A DNA stretch of 64,000 nt from Bacteroidota bacterium (GCA_017860295.1 JAFNAS010000003.1:124001-188000), one strand, 5' to 3'; positions 46,759 through 56,499 are shown, counted from the first letter of the stretch. Notes: generated by a model not told the origin, from the sequence alone. Program-made: numbers and translations.

Positions 46759-48129
46759 ATGCTGATCAAAAAATCATTTTTTATCTTGTTGTTGATTCTG
46801 ACAACAAGTTCGGCGTATGCCGGCGGGTTACTTACCAATACCAATCAGAGTGTACATTTTCTTCGGAATCCGGCCCGCGATGCGTCGACTGAGATTGATG
46901 CCGTATATACCAATCCGGCAGGTTTAACTTATCTGTCCGATGGGTTTCATTTGTCATTGACCAATCAGAGTGCTTTTCAAACTCGTATCATCACCTCAAC
47001 CTTTGCCCCTTTTGCGGCTAATGGTGGAAGTGCAACCAAGGAATTCAAAGGGGAAGCTTCGGCCCCCGTTATTCCGAGTTTTCAATTTGCTTACAAGAAA
47101 GATCGTTATGTTCTTTCTGCTTCTTTTGCGGTCTCTGGAGGCGGAGGCAAAGCAACGTTCAATCATGGGTTGGCTTCTTTTGAAGCTCCAATCTCTATGA
47201 TTCCTCTTTCGCTGAAAAGCGCAGGAATTCCCACATCGGCTTATTCCGTAGATGAATTTATGGAAGGGCGTCAGTTTATTTTCGGTTTTCAGTTGAATGG
47301 AACTTATAAAATCAGCGATGCTTTTTCCGGAGCTGCAGGCTTGCGGTTGAATATTGTAAATAATAGTTATCTGGGTCATTTGCGTGATATTCAGATTAAT
47401 CCCACGCATCCGTTGTTGAATCCAACTGGAGCGATGGTGTCGGCTACTACGTTTTTTACCAGTGCTGGTATGACAGCAAGTGCCAAAGCAACAGCCGACA
47501 AACAGCTGGATTGTACTCAAACAGGATGGGGTGTTACTCCTGTCATCGGACTGAATTATCATGTCGGTGGATTGAATATTGGGGCAAAATATGAATTTAT
47601 CACACCCCTGAATATTCAGAATAATACCAAAATTGACGATACAGGACTGTTTGCCGACGGAGTAAACACTCCTAACGATATTCCTGCTTATCTGGCAGTC
47701 GGAGCCGAATATCAGTTGTGTAAAAGCTGGAAGGTTTCGGGCGGTTATCACCATTTTTTCGATTCGGATGCTAAAATGGCTAACGATAAACAGAAATATA
47801 TCAATGGAGGTGTAAACGAGTTTTTATTTGGGTCGGAATATAAAATTGACGATATGTTTTTGGTAAGTGCCGGTGGACAGATTACCCGTACCGGTGTGAC
47901 TGATGCCTACCAGAGCGATATGAGTTTCAGTCTGAATTCGTACTCGATCGGTTTTGGGGGAGCAATAATCGTTTCTCCGAAAATGCGTCTGAATATCGCC
48001 TATTTCTTAACCAATTACGACAAATGGACGAAAGCATCCGCAAATTACAATGGTACCGGTCTGGCCGGAACGGATGTGTTCGACAGGACGAATAAGGTAT
48101 TCGGGTTAGGACTCGATTATCGGTTTTGA
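46759..48129 (+). CDS. OmpP1/FadL/TodX-family outer-membrane transporter
   Basis: A 456-residue protein with a signal peptide ending SSAYAGG. The N-terminal hatch-like region contains VYTNPAGLTYLSDGFHLSL, matching the family's NPAG motif. It ends in aromatic-rich strands and a final LGLDYRF, the C-terminal phenylalanine used in barrel assembly. FadL-like proteins let hydrophobic molecules through the outer membrane. The natural substrate is unknown. Confidence 0.85.
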   Translation: MLIKKSFFILLLILTTSSAYAGGLLTNTNQSVHFLRNPARDASTEIDAVYTNPAGLTYLSDGFHLSLTNQSAFQTRIITSTFAPFAANGGSATKEFKGEASAPVIPSFQFAYKKDRYVLSASFAVSGGGGKATFNHGLASFEAPISMIPLSLKSAGIPTSAYSVDEFMEGRQFIFGFQLNGTYKISDAFSGAAGLRLNIVNNSYLGHLRDIQINPTHPLLNPTGAMVSATTFFTSAGMTASAKATADKQLDCTQTGWGVTPVIGLNYHVGGLNIGAKYEFITPLNIQNNTKIDDTGLFADGVNTPNDIPAYLAVGAEYQLCKSWKVSGGYHHFFDSDAKMANDKQKYINGGVNEFLFGSEYKIDDMFLVSAGGQITRTGVTDAYQSDMSFSLNSYSIGFGGAIIVSPKMRLNIAYFLTNYDKWTKASANYNGTGLAGTDVFDRTNKVFGLGLDYRF

Positions 48130-48212
48130 TTTTATTTTGCGTAACATATAAGTAAGTGAGAAGGCATGGGCTCGTGACGAGACTGTGCCTTTCGTTTTTG
48201 AACTGGGTTGCC

Positions 48213-48220
48213 TATCTTTG
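48213..48220 (+). promoter_or_regulatory. Promoter -7 element of the GNAT gene
   Basis: TATCTTTG, 21 nt before the ATG at 48242. Confidence 0.6.
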
Positions 48221-48241
48221 CAGTCGTTTAATCTTTGCATT

Positions 48242-48706
48242 ATGAACTATTCCATACGTTCGGCTCAGGAAACCGATTTTCCTGCTATTTTAAGTATTAT
48301 CAAAGAGTTGGCTTTATTCGAAAAAGCTCCGGAGAAGGTAACCAATTCGGTCGAACAGATGCTCGAAGAGAGAGATTGTTTTCGCTGTTTTGTGGCAGTG
48401 GATGAACATAACGAGGTGTTGGCGATTTCGCTCTATTTCTTTGCCTATTATACATGGGTGGGCAAGTCGCTCTATCTCGACGATCTTTACGTACGCGAAC
48501 CATTCCGTAAACAGGGTATTGCTTCTTCTTTGTTGAAAAAGATTTTTGAAGTGGCCCGCGAGGAGAACTGCAAGCGGGTGCGCTGGCAGGTGCTCAACTG
48601 GAACGTGACTGCTATCAAGTTATACGAAAAATGCGGAGCGACCATCGACAACGAGTGGTCCAACTGCGATTTCGACCGTCAGGGAATTCTGGAATTCAGT
48701 TTGTAG
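48242..48706 (+). CDS. GNAT-family N-acetyltransferase
   Basis: A 154-residue protein from the ATG at 48242 (MNYSIRSAQETDFPAIL). The acetyl-CoA-binding motif is LYLDDLYVREPFRKQGIASSLLKKI (motif A, V...RxxGIA), followed by ARLYEKCG-like AIKLYEKCGAT. It resembles the spermidine/thialysine acetyltransferase (SSAT2-like) group, in which WQVLNWNVTAIKLYEK is well kept. The agmatine-to-putrescine genes downstream make a polyamine or related amine substrate plausible, but this is inference. Confidence 0.85.
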   Translation: MNYSIRSAQETDFPAILSIIKELALFEKAPEKVTNSVEQMLEERDCFRCFVAVDEHNEVLAISLYFFAYYTWVGKSLYLDDLYVREPFRKQGIASSLLKKIFEVAREENCKRVRWQVLNWNVTAIKLYEKCGATIDNEWSNCDFDRQGILEFSL

Positions 48707-48826
48707 TTTCTCGCAAGTTATTTGCACACAGAAAACACCGAATAAGCGGATTGTCACGGGATACTTTGAGAAATAAATTATCGATGTATTTCTGTTTAAT
48801 CCGTGTCTTCCGTGTGCTCAGATTCC

Positions 48827-49702
48827 TCAATCCCGGAAGCGTTTGGTGATGTCGCCAAAAGCATCGGTGCGGCGGTCGCGGAAGAAGGGCCACATGCGGC
48901 GTACGGTTTCGGTGCGCGAAAGGTCAATGTCGATAATTCTGTTTTCTTCAGCGTCAGAGGCTGCTTGTACCAATATTTCGCCCTGAGGTCCGGCCACAAA
49001 ACTGCTTCCCCAAAACTGAATACCGTTGGTCACTCCTGACGGATCGGCTTCGTAACCGATGCGATTTACCGAAATGACATGAAGTCCGTTTGCCACGGCA
49101 TGTGCCCGTTGCGAGATGATCCACGCCTCGCGTTGACGCGCTTTCTCTTCATCGGTATCGGTCGATTCCCAACCGATAGCCGTCGGATAGATCAGCACGT
49201 CGGCACCGGCAAGTGCCATCAGTCGGGCGGCTTCGGGGTACCACTGATCCCAGCAGACCAGTACGCCCAGTTTTCCGATTGAGGTTTTAATCGGTTCAAA
49301 TCCCAAATCTCCCGGGGTAAAATAGAATTTCTCGTAGTAAGCCGGATCGTCGGGAATGTGCATTTTGCGGTATTTCCCGGCAATGGAGCCATCCTTCTCA
49401 ATCACCACAGCTGTGTTGTGATGCAAGCCCGGAGCTCTTTTTTCAAACAATGAAAGCACGATGACCACACCCAATTCTTTGGCTAAAGCACCGAACTCTT
49501 CTGTCGAAGGGCCCGGAATGGTCTCTGCCAGATTGAAATTGGCAGGGTCTTCTACCTGACAAAAATATAGCCCGTTGTGCAACTCCTGCAACACGATCAG
49601 CTCCGCTCCCTGACGGGCACAGGCGGTGATGTTGTGTTTCAGTTTTTCGATATTGCCACGGGTATCGGCGCTATTGGCTTGTTGGATAAGAGCTATTTTC
49701 AT
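48827..49702 (-). CDS. aguB: N-carbamoylputrescine amidase
   Basis: A 291-residue nitrilase-superfamily enzyme with the Glu-Lys-Cys triad in LIVLQELHNGLYF (Glu), KYRKMHIPDDP (Lys) and VLVCWDQWYPEAARL (Cys). It hydrolyses N-carbamoylputrescine to putrescine, CO2 and ammonia. The enzyme before it in the pathway, AguA, is encoded 197 nt upstream on the same strand. Length and motifs match AguB closely. Confidence 0.93.
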   Translation of the reverse strand: MKIALIQQANSADTRGNIEKLKHNITACARQGAELIVLQELHNGLYFCQVEDPANFNLAETIPGPSTEEFGALAKELGVVIVLSLFEKRAPGLHHNTAVVIEKDGSIAGKYRKMHIPDDPAYYEKFYFTPGDLGFEPIKTSIGKLGVLVCWDQWYPEAARLMALAGADVLIYPTAIGWESTDTDEEKARQREAWIISQRAHAVANGLHVISVNRIGYEADPSGVTNGIQFWGSSFVAGPQGEILVQAASDAEENRIIDIDLSRTETVRRMWPFFRDRRTDAFGDITKRFRD

Positions 49703-49899
49703 TGGTTACTGATTTGAAAATTTGGGAATTTGAAGATTTGAAAATGGAATCTGAATCAGGCTGTCATTTCTTCATAAATCATTGTGATTGAAATTCAATT
49801 TGCTGTAAATTGTAGTCTGGTGTTCTAATCAATAGTTATTCGTATTCGGAAAAATGGAGAGTTATGTTTATTTTGAATTGAAATTCAATTTCCACATCT

Positions 49900-50931
49900 T
49901 TACAGTACCCCTTCCGGAAACTGCATCGTCACACAGTGCAAGGATCCGTGCTGTTTGATCAGCGATCGGCAATCGATGCCGATAATCTCACGGTCGGGGA
50001 AAGCTGCCTGCAGTTGAGCTTTGGCTATTTCATCTTTCGTCGAATTGTAAGTCGGCATCAGCACGGCTCCGTTCATGATAAGGAAATTGGCATAGGTTGC
50101 CGGTAACCGTTCTTCGTTGAACAGTACGCAATCGGCCATCGGCAGTGGAATGAGGTTGTAGGGTTTGCCTTCCATCGTGCGGAATGCCATCAGTTCCTCT
50201 TCCATCAGGCTGAGTTCTTCGTAGTGTTCGTCATTTTGATCGTCGCACTTTACATAGGCAATCGTGTTGGGAGAACAGAGGCGAGCCAGCGTATCCACGT
50301 GACTGTCGGTATCGTCGCCGGCCAGATAACCATTTTTCAACCAGAGCATCCGTTTGGCGCCAAACACCATCAGTAGATATTCTTCCAGCTCCTCTTTCGA
50401 TTTGTGGTCGTTGCGGTTGGGCGAAAGCAGGCACTCTTCGGTGGTGAGGATGGTTCCCTCTCCGTCCGACTCGATACTGCCGCCTTCCAGCACGCATTGC
50501 AGCATGTTTTGATAAGCCACCGTCGGTTGAAAGGTATCCGATTCGTAGAGTCGACGGGTGATCTGATTGTCAAAGTTGGCGGCATATTTCATGCCCCAGC
50601 CGTTGAAGGTGAAATCGTAGAGATAAGGATCGCCTTCCACCATCACCGTGATAGCTCCGTGGTCGCGTGCCCAGGTGTCGTTGGTCTCTGTTTCGCGGAA
50701 AATGATCTGGCTGAAGTCGATGCTGTCGCCCAACTGTTCGCGCACGGCTGCACTATCGCGACAAACGATCAGCAACTTTTCGCGTTTCACAATCTCTTTG
50801 GCAAGCGCAACGTAGCATCGGGTTACCTCATCCAGCATGTAATTCCAGTCGGTATCCGCGTGCGGCCAGGTGAGCTGAATGCCACTCTGAGGTGCCCACT
50901 CGGCAGGGAGGGTTATGTTGATTGTTTCCAA
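49900..50931 (-). CDS. aguA: Agmatine deiminase
   Basis: A 343-residue guanidino-group-modifying enzyme. The catalytic pieces are WARDHGAITV (Asp/His), GGSIESDGEGTIL (Glu), the histidine in DTDSHVDTLARL and the cysteine in HGSLHCVTMQFP near the C terminus. It converts agmatine to N-carbamoylputrescine. The start is TTG at 50931, giving METINITLPAEWAPQSG; no in-frame ATG gives the full N-terminal domain. A 22-nt repeat also found upstream of the Nramp-like gene lies just before it. Confidence 0.93.
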   Translation of the reverse strand: METINITLPAEWAPQSGIQLTWPHADTDWNYMLDEVTRCYVALAKEIVKREKLLIVCRDSAAVREQLGDSIDFSQIIFRETETNDTWARDHGAITVMVEGDPYLYDFTFNGWGMKYAANFDNQITRRLYESDTFQPTVAYQNMLQCVLEGGSIESDGEGTILTTEECLLSPNRNDHKSKEELEEYLLMVFGAKRMLWLKNGYLAGDDTDSHVDTLARLCSPNTIAYVKCDDQNDEHYEELSLMEEELMAFRTMEGKPYNLIPLPMADCVLFNEERLPATYANFLIMNGAVLMPTYNSTKDEIAKAQLQAAFPDREIIGIDCRSLIKQHGSLHCVTMQFPEGVL

Positions 50932-50938
50932 TTTGAAA

Positions 50939-50960
50939 ATTTGAAGATTTGGAAATTTGA
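50939..50960 (-). repeat. 22-nt A/T-rich leader repeat, copy 1
   Basis: Read on the minus strand it begins TCAAATTTCCAAATCTTC. The identical 22 nt occurs at 61324-61345, and a 15-nt part occurs at 49729-49743. All three lie a few nt to about 40 nt before start codons, in coding orientation. Confidence 0.6.
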
Positions 50961-51012
50961 GAATGAAATCTGCTTAACGAGCAAATAGCCAGATTGCACT
51001 AATAATTTATCA

Positions 51013-52194
51013 TTAATAATTAATAATTGTCTTGTGCGCTGCCTCTTCGGCTTTGGCGCGGGCTTCGTCGGTATCGTTGCCGGTGGCCAACACCACTCCC
51101 ATGCGGCGATCGGGTTTGCAGAGTGGTTTGCCGAAAAGACGGATCTTGGTATCGGGCACATGCACCGCTTCGGTAATGTCGAAAGTGGGGTTCCATGCCT
51201 CTTCGGTCGCTTTGATTACGTGTGTGGCACCGCATTGCAACAGTCGGGTATCGACCGGTAGACCGAGAATAGCCCGAACATGCAGCTCGAATTCCGACAT
51301 CACCTGCGTGGCCATTGTTACCATACCGGTGTCGTGCGGACGGGGGGATACTTCGCTGAAGATCACCTTGCCGTCTTTTACAAACAGTTCAACGCCGAAA
51401 ATACCGTAACCTCCCAGTGCGTCGGTCACTTTCAGTGCAACTTGCTCGGCCTGACGAATGGTGTCCGGTTCCATGGCGCAGGGCTGCCAGCTCTCGTGAT
51501 AGTCGCCGCTGATCTGCACGTGGCCTATCGGAGCGCAGAATTTGGTGCCGAAAGCGGTGCGGACAGTGAGTAGCGTTATTTCATAGTCGAATGTGATAAA
51601 CTCTTCGATAATCACCCGGCTGCCGATGCCGCGGGCAGCTTCGTGGGCGTAGTTCCATGCCTTGTCGATATCGGCTTCGCTCTTGATGGTACTTTGTCCC
51701 TTGCCCGACGACGACATGATGGGCTTCGTTACGCAGGGAATACCAATTTCTTTCACTCCGGCGCGGAATTCTTCGGCGGTGTCGGCAAAGAGATAGTCTG
51801 CGGTTGGCAGTTGCAACGTTTCGGCAGCCAGACGGCGGATGCCTTCGCGATCCATCGTGAGACGGGCTGCATGCGCTTTGGGGATTACATGGAAGCCTTC
51901 GCTCTCTAATTGTTCCAGCATCACGGTGTCGATGGCTTCTATCTCTGGTACGATCAGCGCCGGAGCTTCGCGTTCGATAACAGCACGCAATGCGTTACCG
52001 TTTTTCATATCAATAACATGACAGCGGTGAGCCACCTGCATGGCCGGTGCGTTTTCGTATGAATCTACTGCGATGGTTTCCCCTCCGAGACGTTGCGCCT
52101 CAATCACCATTTCCTTGCACAATTCGCCGCTTCCGAGGAAGAGTATGCGGGTGGCACCCTTTTGCAGAGGAGTGCCGATAGATATTGTTGACAT
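51013..52194 (-). CDS. purT: Formate-dependent GAR transformylase
   Basis: A 393-residue ATP-grasp enzyme making formyl-GAR from GAR, formate and ATP. Motifs: [21 protein letters not shown] (N-terminal fold), [13 protein letters not shown] (phosphate loop) and [26 protein letters not shown] (metal site). It stands upstream of aguA on the same strand but is a separate pathway. The window also has purN, so both routes for this step are present. Confidence 0.96.
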   Translation of the reverse strand: MSTISIGTPLQKGATRILFLGSGELCKEMVIEAQRLGGETIAVDSYENAPAMQVAHRCHVIDMKNGNALRAVIEREAPALIVPEIEAIDTVMLEQLESEGFHVIPKAHAARLTMDREGIRRLAAETLQLPTADYLFADTAEEFRAGVKEIGIPCVTKPIMSSSGKGQSTIKSEADIDKAWNYAHEAARGIGSRVIIEEFITFDYEITLLTVRTAFGTKFCAPIGHVQISGDYHESWQPCAMEPDTIRQAEQVALKVTDALGGYGIFGVELFVKDGKVIFSEVSPRPHDTGMVTMATQVMSEFELHVRAILGLPVDTRLLQCGATHVIKATEEAWNPTFDITEAVHVPDTKIRLFGKPLCKPDRRMGVVLATGNDTDEARAKAEEAAHKTIINY

Positions 52195-52213
52195 AACTAA
52201 AATTTTGGACTAC

Positions 52214-52221
52214 AAAAATAA
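52214..52221 (-). promoter_or_regulatory. Possible promoter of purT
   Basis: Minus-strand TATTTTTG fits TAnnTTTG, 19 nt before the start. No clear -33 element is at the right spacing. Confidence 0.35.
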
Positions 52222-52427
52222 CCATTTCCGGCCAACGAATAAAATTGGTAGCGACATATAAATCTCAAATATATTTTGCATTGTCCGATCAAATAAATCG
52301 AGATCAGTATGGCGTGTTATCTCTTTTTCGCAGAACCGTACAAGTTCAATTTTCGCAAAAACTATAAGCAGATCTAAATTTATCTTTAACGGCAATAAAA
52401 AGAATGAAATATCTTAATTTAAAGCAA

Positions 52428-52435
52428 TATATTTG
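52428..52435 (+). promoter_or_regulatory. Promoter -7 element of the barrel gene
   Basis: TATATTTG, about 110 nt before the start at 52546. It is in the 351-nt divergent region with purT, where I see nothing else convincing. Confidence 0.45.
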
Positions 52436-52545
52436 CAGAAAATTGCTTGTAATAGTGAATTCGCGGGTAACAGTTAGTGCGAAGGAGTTTTGTTAGAACC
52501 TTTTTAAGTGGGTAATCGGGTGATAGTTGCAAATTGATTGAATTT

Positions 52546-53403
52546 ATGACAAATATAATGAGGAAAGTCATGATGTGTTGCATAGGAACTTTCCTGTCAA
52601 TAAACATACAGGCGCAGGAAAAGGGGCATTATCTGTTCTTTAGTGCGGGTATGGGTCCTGAAGCAATTAAGTGCCAGATGAAAAACGGCAATGAAGTTGA
52701 GGATGTGGGTTATACGTTGACAGCCGGTTATGACTATTTTTTTTGTCAGAATTGGGGCGTTGAAACAGGATTGGGAATTCAGACTTTTCGTACGCAGATG
52801 ACTCTTTCCGATATGGCGGGTTATCCGGCTATTGATAAAAGTGGAGCAACTTATGAATACCGGAATTATTTTAATGGATGGCAAGAAAAACAAAATGTCA
52901 CCTTACTGAGTGTTCCGGTCGGGATACGGTGCCTCTTTCCTTTCTACGATCATTTGGGTGTGACGGCTTCGACCGGTTTGAAACTGCTCCTGCCTTTTTC
53001 TACGATGTATACGATTACCGATGGAAGTATTACTACGACGGGGTATTATAATAGTACAAGTGTGGAGCTTATCAATCAACCCCAGAACGGATTTACTACC
53101 ATCAATCAAGGGCCTTCCGGTAAAATCTCGCTAGGCTTGTCGTATGCTTGTTATGCTGATATTGGTATTGTCTGTCAATTGACTCCGATAGTTAGTATGA
53201 ATGTCAGTACATATCTCGATTATGGACCGTCAAATTGGATCTCGTCATCAACAAAGCCAGTTTATCAGGTAGATGGGACATATAATGGAATTATGCACTC
53301 AGACCGCATCAAAAGCAGCCATTTTCTTAATTATGGAGTGAAATTCGGGTTGTCGTGGTATCTCGGCGATAGATTTTATCGCTGTCATTGTACGAGAGAC
53401 TGA
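52546..53403 (+). CDS. Outer-membrane beta-barrel protein, unassigned
   Basis: A 285-residue protein from the ATG at 52546 (MTNIMRKVMMCCIGTFL); the ATG at 52558 is also possible. A signal peptide ends near SINIQAQ. Strand patterns (GYTLTAGYDYFFCQNWGVETGLGIQTF, LSVPVGIRCLFPFYDHLGVTASTGL, LGLSYACYADIG) resemble PorT/OprF-like Bacteroidota barrels. It ends GVKFGLSWYLGDRFYRCHC, with unusual C-terminal cysteines. I do not recognise a specific family. Confidence 0.65.
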   Translation: MTNIMRKVMMCCIGTFLSINIQAQEKGHYLFFSAGMGPEAIKCQMKNGNEVEDVGYTLTAGYDYFFCQNWGVETGLGIQTFRTQMTLSDMAGYPAIDKSGATYEYRNYFNGWQEKQNVTLLSVPVGIRCLFPFYDHLGVTASTGLKLLLPFSTMYTITDGSITTTGYYNSTSVELINQPQNGFTTINQGPSGKISLGLSYACYADIGIVCQLTPIVSMNVSTYLDYGPSNWISSSTKPVYQVDGTYNGIMHSDRIKSSHFLNYGVKFGLSWYLGDRFYRCHCTRD

Positions 53404-53543
53404 TTCCTATTTTATGTTGGCATGGGCATTTCTTAGCGTTGTGAAATTGTACGGAACTTTTCTCGGGAAATTGAAGTCCGATATTGTAACAGTCCTAAAT
53501 GATTGACTTAAATTTCCAATTTTTGTGCCTCGAAATCAACTTC

Positions 53544-54209
53544 ATGCTTGAAATTCTCTATCAAGACGATTATTTGATTGTTATCAATAAACCTTGTGGT
53601 TTGCTGGTGCACCGCACCTCCATTGCGGAGGAGAACGAAGCATTTGCTTTGCAGCTATTGCGCGATCAGGTAGGGAAAAAACTTTTTCCTGTGCATCGTA
53701 TCGACCGGCCGACGTCAGGAGTACTCGTTTTTTCCTTCTCGCCGGAGGTGGCACGGCAACTCAACAATCAGTTGATTAACGGTGTGTCGCATAAAAAATA
53801 TGTGGTTCTGGTGCGGGGATGGTTTTCTCAGGAGATCATCTGCGATCGCCCCGTGAAGAATGATCGGGGTAACCTGCAGGAGGCGCTTACCCGATTCGTT
53901 CCGTTAAAACAGTTGGAACTGCCGCTGGAAACCGATCGCTATCCGACAGCTCGCTTCTCCGTGGTGGAGGCATATCCGTTGACCGGGCGCTGGCACCAGA
54001 TACGCCAGCATCTGGCTCAGTTGCGTCACTACATCATTAACGACCGGGTACATGGCGATGGCAAGCAAAACCGGATTTTTACCGAACAACTGGGCGTTCG
54101 CGAGATGTTTCTCCACGCCCGTTCGTTGTGTTTGCAGCATCCTGTTTTGTCAACCGAACTAACCATCGAGGCGCCGTTTCCGGCACATTGGGCTGAATTT
54201 GTTGATTAA
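53544..54209 (+). CDS. truC: RluA-family pseudouridine synthase, TruC-like
   Basis: A 221-residue enzyme from the ATG at 53544 (MLEILYQDDYLIVINKPCG). The catalytic aspartate is in VHRIDRPTSGVLVF (family pattern HRLDxxTSG). No S4 domain is present, as in TruC, which modifies U65 of tRNA. Motif III is in GRWHQIRQHLAQLRHYI. TruC is the best fit by size and end sequences, but other short RluA members are possible. Confidence 0.8.
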   Translation: MLEILYQDDYLIVINKPCGLLVHRTSIAEENEAFALQLLRDQVGKKLFPVHRIDRPTSGVLVFSFSPEVARQLNNQLINGVSHKKYVVLVRGWFSQEIICDRPVKNDRGNLQEALTRFVPLKQLELPLETDRYPTARFSVVEAYPLTGRWHQIRQHLAQLRHYIINDRVHGDGKQNRIFTEQLGVREMFLHARSLCLQHPVLSTELTIEAPFPAHWAEFVD

Positions 54210-54216
54210 ACCTAAT

Positions 54217-54244
54217 GTAAAGATACACGGCCGTGCATCTTTAC
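54217..54244. terminator. Bidirectional terminator between truC and the TlpA-like gene
   Basis: GTAAAGAT and ATCTTTAC arms, with CACGG/CCGTG inside, form a nearly perfect hairpin. It overlaps the stop codon of the minus-strand gene at 54241. Confidence 0.7.
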
Positions 54245-55470
54245 TGTTCTGCCAATAATTCGTCTATCAGCGCGTTGAATTCGTGTTGAAACTCCTTGTA
54301 GAACAATCCGGTGGCCGGACCATTGAATCCGGTATGGATTTTCCGCACTTTCCCCTTTTTATCGATAAAAATCATGGTGGGATAACTGGTTACTTTTTCC
54401 ATTTCGGGCAATGCCTTGTCGGTCGCTTCCGAACCTACCTGGCCGCCGAAGAGCAGTTCGTATTCGGTGCCGTAACGTTTTTTCATGCGCAACAGGGCGG
54501 CGCGGGCATAATCGAAATCGTCCTTGCGCTCGAAAGCCAGACCGACAACCTCCACGCCCCGGTTTTTGTTGGCCTTATACCACGGAGCCAGATATTTCAT
54601 TTCGTCCATGCAGTTGGGACACCAGCTTCCGAGGATGGAGAGAATCACCACTTTACCACGGTAACGTTCGTCGGCAAGCGAAATCTTCTTTCCGTCGGTG
54701 TTGGGCAGGCTGAAGCTGAGGTTATCCTTGCCCGGTTTCATGTGTGTCTGATTGTAGGGATCGGCCAGTCCGGCTTTGTCGTTTCGGGTACCTTCCAAAC
54801 GGGTCTTGCCTTTCGCTGTAAAGAAGATGCCTTCAAAATGGTTGCTGTCCCTGAACGAGACCTCCAGCAGGTAGGGACTTTGTCCCGCGAAAGCCGAGAG
54901 GTGAGCCCCTGTTTCCGTGTAGGCTCCTTCGAGGTAACGCAGGTCGCCGCTGGGTGTTAGCACCGAACCGGTAATAGTCCCGTTGTCGGTTTGAAAAATG
55001 CCTACGTTATGTTCGGCCTCACCTTTCGGATCGATAAAGAGTACGTCCCATTTTCCGTCAAGGCGAACTGTAGTGGGAGATGCTGTCGGTTCAAAGCGTT
55101 GTTTATTGTCGAAGCGGGCAGAAAAACGAATTCCTGCATCATTTTTGACATAGTTTTTCAGAAAGCGTCCGCTGAGGGTTCCCTCTTTAACTGCTGCGCG
55201 GATCTGAGCGTCGAACGATTCGATGGGGATGATAACCGAATCTCCTTGGAATGAAACGCCATTCAGTACTACCCGTTCTTCTCCATTCATTAGCGTAACT
55301 ACTGTTGAGTCGGCTCCGTGACGAGAGACCTCAAAAAGGAAAGGGGCCGTGTTCTCTTTCACCGCCAGCGTTCCGCGCCAGATGCCGTCGTGTAGTTTGG
55401 GAGTGACAGCGAAAGTTGTGATGGCGCAACTGAGAGCCATGCTGGTTATGATAGATTGAAGTTTGTGCAT
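54241..55470 (-). CDS. TlpA-like thioredoxin-fold protein
   Basis: A 409-residue exported protein (ATG at 55470; signal ending ITTFAV). The C-terminal half (about 265-405) is a TlpA/ResA-type thioredoxin domain with the active site LGSWCPNCMDEMKYL. The N-terminal half is a beta-rich domain that resembles those fused to such thioredoxins in Bacteroidota. It probably reduces disulfides in the periplasm, for cytochrome or protein maturation. Target unknown. The promoter at 55495-55502 is divergent from that of the AraC gene. Confidence 0.85.
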   Translation of the reverse strand: MHKLQSIITSMALSCAITTFAVTPKLHDGIWRGTLAVKENTAPFLFEVSRHGADSTVVTLMNGEERVVLNGVSFQGDSVIIPIESFDAQIRAAVKEGTLSGRFLKNYVKNDAGIRFSARFDNKQRFEPTASPTTVRLDGKWDVLFIDPKGEAEHNVGIFQTDNGTITGSVLTPSGDLRYLEGAYTETGAHLSAFAGQSPYLLEVSFRDSNHFEGIFFTAKGKTRLEGTRNDKAGLADPYNQTHMKPGKDNLSFSLPNTDGKKISLADERYRGKVVILSILGSWCPNCMDEMKYLAPWYKANKNRGVEVVGLAFERKDDFDYARAALLRMKKRYGTEYELLFGGQVGSEATDKALPEMEKVTSYPTMIFIDKKGKVRKIHTGFNGPATGLFYKEFQHEFNALIDELLAEQ

Positions 55471-55494
55471 AAAAATGATTTTTGAATGAAGCTG

Positions 55495-55502
55495 CAAAGT
55501 TA
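55495..55502 (-). promoter_or_regulatory. Promoter -7 element of the TlpA-like gene
   Basis: Minus-strand TAACTTTG, 24 nt before the ATG at 55470. Confidence 0.5.
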
Positions 55503-55542
55503 CGAGGATTTGGATGAAATTGACAATATAATCCTATTTTCG

Positions 55543-55550
55543 TACCTTTG
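55543..55550 (+). promoter_or_regulatory. Promoter -7 element of the AraC-type gene
   Basis: TACCTTTG with a TTG about 21 nt upstream; start codon at 55574. Confidence 0.65.
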
Positions 55551-55573
55551 CTGTCGAACCTCAACGAGTTATA

Positions 55574-56431
55574 ATGTCTATCGAAATCCGGCGTGATAAT
55601 GTGTTGCTGTACGGAGACGAGCCTTCGCCTTTCGTGATTAAAAAAGCGGAGGAGATGCGCATGGAGATTGCCGCCGTACCTCACCGTCACAGCTACTATA
55701 CCGTGCTCTGGTCGTTCAACGAAGCCGGACAGCATTTGGTGGATACACACACTTTCCCGTTTCGCCCACAGACTATCTGGTTTATTGCGCCGGGCGAGGT
55801 ACATTGCATCGAGCCTCCGCAGCCGCAGGGTGTGATGTTTCTTTTTATCCCGGAGCTGTTTCCTTCGCGTGCTATTGACGAAGGCTTTCTGGCTAAGCTT
55901 TCCCTTTTCCGGTCGCACGGACATCCCATTGCTCTTCCGGATGACAACGCTGCCGCTTTGATGAAACATACGGTGGCCATGACCGATGCTTTTTTCTCTA
56001 CCGATGATTTTCGGATGGAGCGAATAGAAGCTCATCTCAAGCTTTTTCTGCTCGAATGCAACGAATTGCTGGTGATGCAAAGACGTAAACCCGTCAGACA
56101 CGATACGTTCCAGCACCCGGCCGTGGCGGCTTTCAAAAAAATGGTAAGCGAACGCCTGCACGAATGGCATAAGGTGGACGACTATGCAGGAGCGCTCTGC
56201 TTATCGCCGCACTATCTTTCCGAACTGTTCGGACAAGTTGTGGGTCAGTCGCCTAAGGAGTATATCTCGGCTCAAATTACCTCAGAGGCCAAACGGCTGG
56301 CTCTTTTTTCCAACCTGTCGGTCAAGGAAATCGGTTTCCGGCTTGGATTTGACGACCCGGCGCGATTCAGCCGTTTCTTCAAGCAACAGACCGGACTTTC
56401 GTTTCAGGCTTTCCGCCAATCCATCGTCTGA
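55574..56431 (+). CDS. AraC-family transcriptional regulator
   Basis: A 285-residue protein with an N-terminal cupin sensor (about 10-150, PHRHSYYTVLWSFNEAGQH and WFIAPGEVHCIEPPQPQG) and a C-terminal double HTH (about 185-283, LSPHYLSELFGQVVGQSPKEYI and GFDDPARFSRFFKQQTGLSF). It lies 89 nt before an MFS exporter gene with its own promoter, so it may control that gene and the following metallo-hydrolase. Its ligand is unknown. Confidence 0.9.
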   Translation: MSIEIRRDNVLLYGDEPSPFVIKKAEEMRMEIAAVPHRHSYYTVLWSFNEAGQHLVDTHTFPFRPQTIWFIAPGEVHCIEPPQPQGVMFLFIPELFPSRAIDEGFLAKLSLFRSHGHPIALPDDNAAALMKHTVAMTDAFFSTDDFRMERIEAHLKLFLLECNELLVMQRRKPVRHDTFQHPAVAAFKKMVSERLHEWHKVDDYAGALCLSPHYLSELFGQVVGQSPKEYISAQITSEAKRLALFSNLSVKEIGFRLGFDDPARFSRFFKQQTGLSFQAFRQSIV

Positions 56432-56491
56432 AACCACCGTTTTGACAATTCTTACCCTGTTTTTGCCATTTCCCGAATGTGTGAAGAGCCA

Positions 56492-56499
56492 TACCTTTG
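56492..56499 (+). promoter_or_regulatory. Promoter -7 element of the MFS gene
   Basis: TACCTTTG, 21 nt before the ATG at 56521. Confidence 0.6.

Noticed and set aside
46996-47754. A 252-codon open frame antisense to the OmpP1/FadL gene
   Set aside because: The sense frame has a signal peptide, family motifs and a barrel-ending phenylalanine; the antisense frame has no family pattern.
55331-56170. A 279-codon minus-strand open frame across the TlpA/AraC promoter region
   Set aside because: It crosses two promoters and the well-supported AraC gene on the other strand, and its sequence is low-complexity with no motif.
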